Assembly: GCA_003118195.1 (NCBI GenBank) | Contig: BEXV01001163.1 | Coordinates: 63,689-90,282, forward strand | DNA length: 26,594 nucleotides | Source: Hemicentrotus pulcherrimus | Lineage: Eukaryota > Echinodermata > Echinoidea > Camarodonta > Strongylocentrotidae | Reading direction: 5' to 3' | In this document: piece by piece, positions 19,430 to 26,594 of the stretch | Layout of the letters: every line of letters begins with the position of its first letter | How positions within the stretch are numbered: position 1 is the stretch's first letter | The notes under the pieces: generated by a model | What the model was told of the DNA's origin: nothing | Seen by the model: only the letters and a program-made list of their open reading frames with translations | Database searches by the model: none | Made by a program: the position numbers and the translations under genes

Positions 19430-20060
19430 TTATACCAAAAGGCTCATCACGGTGTGACGCGGTAAACCGCAGCTTTTTCTTTAAATCATGACGTCCTAAG
19501 CGGTCACATTTCCGTATTTTATAATGGACTAATTGAAAAGGTCAATGAGGACTTTTGTGAGATCGCATAAGACCTTTGTTGCGCGCATTTTCCATTCGTT
19601 CAGACGTTATAACAAACAGAAACCTCCGTGCTTTACTGCTTCAAATCTCAACTAGCCTTAATAGAGAAATGCTTAGGGAATTTATTCCTCCCTAATGTAC
19701 CGCTTTCAATGATTTCTGGTGTGAGGGTGGTCCTTAGATGTCGCATCTAGGGAATACGAGAGGGAACTGTTAAATCCTAATTGCTAAGGTTTGTTTCATC
19801 GCCGTCTCTGCACCGGTCACTAGATTCTCATCAATGACGTCATTACAAAGTACAGCGCGAGGGGAGTTTTTGATCAGGCCGACGTGTTCACATGAGCAAA
19901 CCTGTTGAGTAGGGTGGGTCCAGCCAGAGCTTCTTTTTTTCAAAGAGTAACATCAATGGAGGTCGCCTCTGATTAGTCATTTATGTCATGGAGTTCCAAA
20001 TAGTCCCCTCCTATAAAAATTGCACGTGGCAGAGAACTACTTGGAGCTCGAGGTTGTTAA
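19430..20060 (+). promoter_or_regulatory. Candidate promoter-like region: CRE, E-box and TATA box
   Basis: This stretch is less AT-rich than its surroundings and free of simple repeats. It contains the full CRE palindrome TGACGTCA (19835-19842), a further ATGACGTCC near 19488, and CTATAAAAATTG (TATA at 20012-20019) with CACGTG four bases beyond (20023-20028). If the TATA box is used, transcription would start near 20042, with the first ATG at 20060 opening a frame of only eight codons. No downstream exon is visible in the window, so this could equally be an enhancer or chance co-occurrence. Proteins that bind CRE (CREB/ATF) and E-box (bHLH) sites are general knowledge; binding here is inference. 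Confidence 0.25.
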
Positions 20061-21851
20061 TGTTTTCCAAGCGTTTGGATTATTAAAAAAAAAAAGAGAG
20101 AGAGAGAGACCTTGAGTAATATTGTCCACCTACCAATTAATAATTTCCTTCTAAATAGTGAGAAGGAAGAATGTTAAGAATCATCTATATCTCATAATTT
20201 GACTCCTGAAATCGTAAATACGCGTCTTGAGTTTTGGGCATATTTACCATAGTTAGACACGAATCTCATCCCTCATTGAATGTACAATGTCTTATGCAAA
20301 CAAAATACAATTAAAGACTTCATGATAATTACACGTGATCGATCCCATGATTAGTATCAACTGACTTTTCATTAGATTGGTTTGATTAATTAGCCTAGGC
20401 TTGGGACCGCTACAGGTTTTGAGAAGTAAATGTCATGGTATCTTCTCACAGTCTTCATTCTTGTACATCTTTAAGGCTCTTTTTTTAATGCTGCCCCACC
20501 CCCCCCCTTGAGACAAAAATCATGTAAAAACACGTGATTTTTACCTTTTGGGGGGAGTTGGGCTCCCTCCCCTGAAGCTCAAGGGGGGGGGGGGGCAAAT
20601 TTTAAATTTTCGACGACCAAAAAAAAAAAATATGCTGGTGTGTGGTAAGCTAGGCCATCTCCGAATCAACGTTTGGCATAAGAGATTTTTTAGTCCACCA
20701 CGTTTGTGATCGACCAGAATCCATAACTGTGTTGCCTTTATTACATTTTTCATTTTTTTTTCCGATTTTTAAATTTTGTGTCATCCTCGGAAAGTTCCGA
20801 AATATTTAATTTTAAAAAAAGAGAATATTGATGCATGTTGCAGCTTTTTCCAACAGATTCCATTTCCATTTTCTCCTGTTTTGTTTTTTAATATAGCTTT
20901 CCTCTCCTATTCTTTTTAGCATATGTAGTATGTTGTACGTTTGAATTTTATATTGATGTACAAGGCCATTATAGCTGCCTGCATTTCTCTATCAATGTTT
21001 ATCTGACTGCATACACATCATGCACATGGTATACTTGGTTAAAATAACATTAATATCCATCTTCAGTCTAAGAGCCCATTTTAAAGGAAAATGAAAGTAA
21101 AAAAATAATCATTGTGCATTTGAAAAATATCATATCATTCTTTTGAAATCACTGAGAAAATCTCAGATCTTGTTCATCGTTTTTTGATGAATCAAATTAT
21201 AACAGTCATTTCATCACGAGCCTACTGGTATCTAGCTGCCGCCATTTTTGTGTCCCCACCGGATCGAGATTGTGACGTAAATGCGCTATGGATGTATGAT
21301 TGATTGATTGGACCACTTTATCAATCATACTGAAAATTTTGAATCTTCCAAAAATATCATATTATATCTTTGAATTGAACATATTCATTTGAATTATGTA
21401 CAAATTATATTTTTCATATTAAGACAGTAATAAAATACATATCTCTATTTAATGTAAGCCGATTTATAAATTTTCAATTATGTATAAACGCGTGGGAGCT
21501 TGATCAGAGCACGAACGCATGCACGTCTAAGTTTGGATATTTTACATTTTTGCAAACGTTATTACCGATCTTTGTGAGGGTTAGGTGTGTTTGTAGATCT
21601 CGTACTATCGCAGATCTATATCAATCATCAAATACAAAAATAGAAATCATAGTTTCGTACTCGTGGTGTATCACTTTAAATGGCCGCTCTATTCTGAACT
21701 TATAGCTGACAAATTGTCTGAGACAATCACCGTCCTTATTTTAGAAACTTTAATAAATAAACATATCCTACGAACCTGATTGTTGTATGAAGATATGAGT
21801 TAAATTTCCTCTACATAATGACGTAGTTTACTATTAAAGGTTTCATTCCCT
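20061..21851. other. No gene seen
   Basis: The stretch holds an A-run with (AG)n at 20086-20111. C and G runs lie at about 20501-20509 and 20584-20595, bracketing a small imperfect inverted repeat (AAAAATCATG/CGTGATTTTT near 20515-20543). An 11-bp perfect inverted repeat GTATGATTGAT/ATCAATCATAC lies at 21294-21330, just after GTGACGTAAATGCGC. The minus frame at 20541-20753 is driven by the G run. No coding exon was recognised. Confidence 0.5.
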
Positions 21852-22046
21852 TTAAAGGCCCACTGCACTACTTGTAGCTACTTGCGCCCTCTATGTATCA
21901 AACAGGGCCTAATCGGTGACCATTGGTCCCCCATAATCCTCTTTTTCTTATGTTAACAGAGAGCTGAGTTGATGAGATAACCATCTGTCCAGTGACCTTG
22001 CAGGGCGCTCTAATCACTCCTGTAAACTATGGCAGATAAGCTTTAA
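21852..22046 (+). mobile_element. TTAA-flanked miniature element, family M1, copy 2
   Basis: A 187-bp unit (21856-22042) begins AGGCCCACTGCACTACTTG and ends GGCAGATAAGCT. It is bracketed by TTAA at 21852-21855 and 22043-22046. It aligns with the reverse complement of 5932-6115 over its whole length. The two copies differ by scattered substitutions and a 3-bp net length difference. No coding capacity. Insertion at TTAA in both places shows that the boundaries are correct. Confidence 0.7.
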
Positions 22047-23766
22047 AGGAGTTTTTTTTCATGTAAACGACAAAATATTTTACTCATGTTAAAAAATTCA
22101 CCACCGTCTCAGCTTTTTGAAAGGAGCATGTTAAATGCGAAAACATGAGCACGTTGGTCACGTAAGGTGTCAGGAAGAGGAAGGACATCTAGCGAGAAAT
22201 AGATGGTGCGAACGTCGAGGAAGTGATACAATTACTGTGTAGAGACTGATGAGAATGAAATGGATTTGGGAGACAGACAGAGAGAGAGAGTGACGAGTAG
22301 AGTCGAATACATGGATGGTAAACCAACAGATAAAAATAATTAGAATTAGACCGAGGACAAATAAAATCAAAGTACTACGAAGCCTTAAAAATAACGACTT
22401 ATTGCAGTTTCCCTTATCTGAGAAGGTTCATCCCTATTATCATTTTTGTTGTAAAGGTCTTTAAGGGTGAATAAGAGTCATGAAATTGCCTCTGAAACTA
22501 ATTGTGTGAGCTGAAAACTAAGATAATGGGAGGCATGATATTGGACTGACGGCTGACTCTCTACAACCATAGCCCTAATCCTTGACTTATATAATTATGA
22601 TGACTTACTCGAATGGATTGCCTCCTGTCAACCTATAAGGCTGAGTATAATTCGTCACGATTCGTAGAAATTCGAGAGAAGGGGGTTCTTATTTATGTGA
22701 ATGGTTGATATGTTTTCTGTACTCAAATGTCATTGGGTCAATTGTAACACGAAGTATTTTGTAAATTCAATTTCATTTATGCGTATGCCCTACGGAGGTT
22801 CCAAAAAGATGAAATTGCAGTATATTGCATCGTATAGATGTCCTCCTTTTCTTATACCTTCCATTTCAAAACAAAAATACCGAATAACAATAATATGAGG
22901 GTGGGTCAAAAATGGAAGGAAAAGGCGACGAGAAACTATTTGGCCTAAGTGGTATACGAGGGAGATGCGATGTCACGTAGTATATCCATATGGAATTGTT
23001 CTTGGAATCATCAGCATAAAGTCAAATTGTGAACGTGAATCTAGTAGCAACCTAGATGGAGAAAGGTGTACATGTGATGTCAGTGAGCGTGTGGTTTACA
23101 GGTTCAAGCCCCCGGATAATTGTTGTGTAACTGTGTCTGCGGTATAAGACTAAATAGGCGCTGTTAGGTTAGCCGCTCCTGACACAGCCAGAGACTGTCA
23201 TATCTAGGCTCGGCTCAAGGCTTTATGAATTGTTGTAAGTGTTGAGTCTGTGCATGCAGATTCATGAGCGCAGGTCATGACATGATGTGTGTATTGTTTA
23301 ACAAAATTATCGCCATATCAGGGTATCAAACACAATATGTCAAAAACTACAGTTAACTAAATTATTCATACGTTGACCAAGTTTTGTAAATTGTTAAGTA
23401 TGTGTAAGATGGATTTGTTTCAAAAGAATTTGTCACTTTGGAGCTTACATCTGAAAGTATTCAACGAAGGACCTAGTTAAAGTAGTCCACCTTTAAATAT
23501 TGAATTACGAAAAATACAAAAATCACCAAATTTACGAAGGTATAAATGATTCAGTAGTTAACTGTAAGTAAACTTGCCAGTGTTTAAGAAAAGTTTCCCC
23601 TACATCGATTTACCCATACTACCCCAGTGCAGAGCTAAAGACATTCTGATTTGTAATTATCGACAACGTTTTCTCCAAGTTCCTAGTGCCATACACCTTC
23701 TACGAGGTGTTGTATTTTTCAAAGTCATTGTGTATATGTCTTCGTGAAGTTTTTGCTATTTCTCAC
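22047..23766. other. No gene seen; possible degenerate tRNA-like B box
   Basis: Short frames at 22170-22370, 22701-22898 and 22965-23147 have no recognisable domain. A (GA)n stretch lies at about 22274-22291. GGTTCAAGCCCCC (23101-23113) matches the pol III B-box consensus, but no A box or cloverleaf partner precedes it at the right spacing, so no tRNA is called; it may be another decayed SINE head. Confidence 0.45.
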
Positions 23767-23894
23767 ATTTCGACAATTTATCAATATGATTATTTTTACT
23801 TTTTTTTAGTGTACACCACAATTAGGGTNATTTCGACAGTTTATCTATATGATTATTATTACTTTTTTGTTTAGTGTACACCATAATTAGGGTA
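23767..23894. repeat. Two-copy tandem repeat, unit about 63-65 bp
   Basis: Unit 1 (23767-23829) reads ATTTCGACAATTTATCAATA onward and ends GTGTACACCACAATTAGGGTN. Unit 2 (23830-23894) reads ATTTCGACAGTTTATCTATA onward and ends GTGTACACCATAATTAGGGTA. They differ by a few substitutions and a two-base length change in the T-run. The unresolved base at 23829 falls at the unit junction. It directly precedes the reversed SINE and may be part of that element's tail. Confidence 0.85.
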
Positions 23895-24055
23895 TAATGT
23901 CTCTTCATGTTTAGCTCGGCTTAAGCTCGGGTAGCCATAGTGCTTAGTGCATTCGGGTTACCACTTTCTATACCTGGACCGAGTGTGGCAAATGTAGATT
24001 AATGTCTTGCCAAAAGACGTTCGAGTCGTGAAAGGGAATCGAAACCCGGTCCAAC
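23890..24055 (-). mobile_element. tRNA-derived SINE, family S1, copy c (reversed)
   Basis: The minus strand contains, in order, a B-box-like GTTTCGATTCCC (24045-24034), GACTCGAACGTCTTTTGGCA, the core GGCAAGACATTAATCTACAT, and the post-core TTTGCCACACTCGGTCCAGG, then GTGGTAACCCGAATGC. The core and post-core align with 17181-17241. The 5' head is truncated or too diverged to show an A box. Limits on the 3' side toward the tandem repeat are uncertain. Confidence 0.55.
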
Positions 24056-24675
24056 ATTAAGGTTGTCGATAGCAATTTTTTATTTTGATTCAATTTAGTT
24101 TCAAGAAATTATTGGTCACACACAAAAATAAAAATAATTATCTGGGTGTTTCTCTCAACAACAAAAAATAGAAAACACAAAAATATGTTTCGAAAGGTCC
24201 CCTTTTCACCTGTAGCTTTGGGAAACTTTCCATATTTTCCCAATGTTCAAATATATATATTGTCAACCGTCTGACATTTTAATTACTTTTACAGGTTTCT
24301 AATATCGCTATATTTAAAACGTAATGTAATATTGTTTTTGATGTGTAATTGAGATGGGAAGACAAGTTCTCTTGTAATTGAACCACACAATGCCTCTCTA
24401 GGGCTGGGTACCTTGCGTAATTGAGATCTAGTATAATGAGACATTAGGAATCTAATGAAACTCGCTTCTCTGAGCACAGTCTTTGATATTACGTGATTCG
24501 TAAAGGTATACGATGTCTCCTGTGGGTTCAATGCAGGAAATTATGTTTTCTCACATCTGCTTATAACAAATTTATAAATATGATTTACGAGAAGCATAAT
24601 CAGGAGATACTATATAGGACAATGCACAGAATGCAATACAGAGATGGAAAAATGTGAGAATTTGATTGCGGTTGT
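24056..24675. other. No gene seen
   Basis: AT-rich. An 80-codon minus frame at 24289-24531 has no recognisable domain or splice sites. Confidence 0.5.
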
Positions 24676-24745
24676 TATAATTGTTGTTGTTGTTGTTTAT
24701 TTGTTATATGTGTTGGTTTGTTTATATTTTGTTTGTTTGTTTTTA
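24676..24745 (+). repeat. (GTT)n and (GTTT)n low-complexity tract
   Basis: TTGTTGTTGTTGTTGTTTATT is followed by GTTTGTTTGTTTT-type repeats ending before AACCTTTG. Confidence 0.85.
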
Positions 24746-25012
24746 ACCTTTGTTTTGCAAGATTGAGTGGTCTGGTGGTTAAAAACTAATTATTATTTTT
24801 TTTAATTGATTCCCAATATATAATTACAATTGAACGCTTTCATTATTGGCTGTTGTGTACACATTTTGTACTTTAGTATAAAAAACTTAGATAAATTACA
24901 AACTCGTTCATCATGATGAAATCATTCATCTTTCATTTGTATGTTTAATGTTAATTATTCCCAATATAATGATGCGACATACAATTGCTCTACGTTCTCC
25001 ACAACACCTCAT
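24746..25012. other. No gene seen
   Basis: AT-rich spacer with T-runs, including GTATAAAAAAC near 24876. Nothing else supported. Confidence 0.5.
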
Positions 25013-25128
25013 TAGGGACTTTTAGATTCGCACGAAGACAATGGGGATTGCTACGGTCGACGTCCTTTTAATGCACTGCCTTGAATGGAAGTCACACGTA
25101 TCAGTCCACGCAAATCTAAAAGTCCCTA
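25013..25128. mobile_element. 116-bp MITE with 19-bp terminal inverted repeats
   Basis: TAGGGACTTTTAGATTCGC (25013-25031) matches the reverse complement of 25110-25128 with one difference (TTCGC against TTTGC). The outermost TA on each side may be a TA target duplication, as in Tc1/mariner-type insertions, or part of the repeat. The interior is 78 bases, noncoding and GC-richer than its flanks. The near-identity of the termini suggests a young element. Confidence 0.75.
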
Positions 25129-25131
25129 TTA

Positions 25132-25250
25132 TGGAGGCTTGTGGTCCAATGGATAGGTCTCGGAACTGTTAACCACTAGGTACAGGATTAGGATCCCTGC
25201 CGTAGCACCAATGTTCATTGGCAAGACAATAATCTAATATAACATTCAAA
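25132..25250 (+). mobile_element. tRNA-derived SINE head and core, copy d
   Basis: TGGTCCAATGG (25142-25152) fits the A-box consensus TRGYNNARNNG exactly. CTGTTAA (25166-25172) would be an anticodon loop reading GTT (Asn type). GGATCCCTGCC (25191-25201) stands where the B box belongs but has lost key bases. GGCAAGACAATAATCT (25220-25235) is the same core seen at 17181 and, reversed, near 24000. The anticodon and acceptor stems do not pair, so this is a SINE head and not a working tRNA gene. It starts within four bases of the preceding MITE. Confidence 0.55.
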
Positions 25251-25557
25251 TCATCGTGCTCCCGGCAATTATTTAATCAGGAGAATTCTTACACATGCGT
25301 CATCATCTGAAAATTGATTTTGTGCTTGACAAAAATATGTATACTTCAGAAAGGCGAGAACTACTCGCGCAGATAATACTCTATTTCATTGAAATATAAT
25401 GACACCTAAAGAGTCTAATTTGATGTCGAGCAGTTGTGGGTGTCTGGTGTGCATTCCTTTTTGTAACATCAGCCATTATTTTAAAAATGTTGAAGTTCAT
25501 AGAAAAAAATAATATGAATCGGTTCACATTTTAAATTGCAGAAGGCAGTGAACGAGC
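25251..25557. other. No gene seen
   Basis: AT-rich noncoding spacer between a SINE and a trinucleotide tract. Confidence 0.5.
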
Positions 25558-25735
25558 TATCATTATTATTAATATCAATATTAATATAAGTATTGTTGTT
25601 GTCGTTGCTCTTGTTATTATTTTTTATATTAATATCATTATTATTATTGTTATTATTATTGTTATTATTTTTAATATTATCATTATCATAATAACTACTA
25701 CTACCTATTCTACTTCTACTACTACTATTACTATC
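25558..25735 (+). repeat. Interrupted (ATT/ATC/ACT)n trinucleotide tract
   Basis: ATCATTATTATTAATATC, then GTTGTTGTCGTTGC, then ATTATTATTATTGTTATTATT and finally ACTACTACTACC and CTACTACTACTATTACT. It is the third such tract in the window. Confidence 0.85.
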
Positions 25736-26386
25736 TTAAGATAAGAGAATGATATGAATATACAGCTTGGTGGCGCAATGATGTAAATCTTGTCTACTAT
25801 ATAGTGCTCCCACTCCCCCTACTCTTCACATAAGCCCTGATGTAGGATAAGGCAAGTAAAAGGGAAAACGTGTCTTGCTGCAGGCACATAATATTCATCT
25901 CCCCTCGTCCAGAACTGATACCTCCGTCCGATGGAGTTGTAAAATGACAAAATTTTGATATCAAAACATGAGAAATAAACAATCCAGGAAAACCTATCAT
26001 CAAATGACCTTGCATAAGATAGAAGAAGTTTAATAATTTCTGGACTTTCTGGCAGGTAACCGAAGAACTGTTGTCATGGTTACCATAATAGCCCTGAAGC
26101 AGAGGTACCACAGCAAATGCAAGTACATCAGATCAATTACAGCGGTGTTATGGTTAGATAAGACATTTGATATGAAGTCATCATTGCTGCGATAGCTGCA
26201 GGGAAAGTGAAGTTCTGGGAAGGGCATATTTCCAGGACAGTCAGCTTTTTCTCCAATGTCATGATAAAAAAAATCTGTCACAATGTTTGTTTCAACTCCA
26301 ATCGAATTATCGGACCAAGTCACGCAGCCAAACCGACTTTATACCGACTCTAAACCGACCGTTTTTCGGCCACTGGAGGCACTGAT
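25736..26386 (-). other. Two overlapping minus-strand open frames, coding status unclear
   Basis: Frames of 97 codons (26323-26030) and 104 codons (26111-25797) overlap in different phases on the minus strand. The first contains DCPGNMPFPELHFPC; the second contains GYYGNHDNSSSVTCQKVQKL and ends in a stop at 25797. An acceptor-like CTCTGCTTCAG lies at the switch (about 26098), and CAAG|GTCATT near 26008 could be a weak donor. The pair could be a frame-shifted remnant, an intron-interrupted gene, or chance: frames of this length are expected now and then in this much AT-rich DNA. No family is recognised. ACCGAC occurs three times at 26334-26360. Confidence 0.15.
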
Positions 26387-26391
26387 TTTGT

Positions 26392-26425
<34 letters not shown>

Positions 26426-26428
26426 TTT
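26387..26428 (+). repeat. (GTT)n microsatellite
   Basis: TTGTTGTTGTTGTTGTCG followed by further GTT units. Read on the other strand it gives a polyglutamine run within a 66-codon frame (26307-26507) that has no other coding support. Confidence 0.9.
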
Positions 26429-26580
26429 GCTTGGTATGTAGTCGGTGTACTATCGGTCTCGTTATTGCTACCGGAGTATAACCTCTCTTATTTCCCAAAG
26501 TCAACATGCTTCATATTAATCGTTCCGGACAGGGCAGATCGGGGATCTTTTCCATGGAGAGGGGGCAAAATCGAATTGGT

Positions 26581-26594
26581 ACCCCCCCCCCCCC
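26581..26594 (+). repeat. C run at the window end
   Basis: The window closes with at least 13 C after GGTAC. G and C runs here (1416, 2942, 13759, 20501, 20584) repeatedly coincide with unresolved bases or ends, so this may mark a contig break. Confidence 0.8.

Noticed and set aside
23060..23120. tRNA gene suggested by the B-box match GGTTCAAGCCCCC
   Set aside because: No A box at the correct spacing and no foldable stems upstream.
25132..25205. tRNA-Asn gene
   Set aside because: The A box and GTT anticodon-like loop are present, but stems do not pair and the B box is degenerate; the following GGCAAGACA core identifies it as a SINE.
26307..26507. Polyglutamine-containing minus-strand frame
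   Set aside because: The glutamines are the complement of a GTT microsatellite; the rest of the frame has random composition and no splice context.

Overview
The window looks like a stretch of animal nuclear genome, almost all intergenic or intronic. It is AT-rich, has no ribosome-binding-site-led operons, and no open frame resembles an intact conserved enzyme. It is full of simple repeats (CT, GT, GA, ATT/ATC, GTT), SINE-like fragments and miniature inverted-repeat elements. The SINE core and the 'CGCTTTACATTATTACC'-type dispersed repeat resemble repeats I know from marine deuterostomes, so an echinoderm such as a sea urchin or sea star is my best guess. That is inference from memory of repeat families, not a search. 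Single N positions (1888, 13769, 23829) and a terminal C run suggest a draft shotgun contig.

Coding content is very small. The best-supported piece is a minus-strand terminal exon (1292 down to 1068). It has a polypyrimidine tract and AG acceptor, one hydrophobic membrane-spanning segment, a short cysteine- and lysine-containing tail, a stop, and AATAAA-type signals about 100 bases downstream. A second, weaker minus-strand candidate exon with a consensus GTAAGT donor lies at 4509-4617. It cannot join directly to the first in frame. No other open frame is convincing; the longest (190 codons at 2834-3406) exists because a CT-rich tract contains no stops.

Layout. 1-216 is one copy of a dispersed repeat whose other copy, inverted, is at 16581-16801. 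1068-1292 is the terminal exon. 2030-2163 is a nearly perfect 64-bp-arm hairpin. 2940-3200 and 3812-3870 are pyrimidine-rich. 5928-6119 and 21852-22046 are two inverted copies of a TTAA-flanked miniature element. 7660-7850 resembles the 3' end of a LINE. 8601-9000 is a duplicated GT-rich unit, one copy interrupted by a dispersed repeat. 11745-12440 is ATT/ATC repeat. 14329-15015 is a foldback element with arms of about 250 bp. 17075-17250 is a tRNA-derived SINE abutting a 503-bp TTAA-flanked element (17258-17760). 19430-20060 is a more GC-rich segment with a CRE palindrome and a TATA box. 23767-24055 holds a two-copy tandem repeat next to a reversed SINE. 25013-25128 is a small TA-flanked MITE with a tRNA-like SINE head immediately after it. 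25558-25735 is ATT/ATC repeat, and the end of the window carries GTT repeat and a C run.

I found no evidence of a coordinated multi-gene system. The window is mainly a record of repeat insertion, with one plausible membrane-protein exon and a few structural oddities worth checking.
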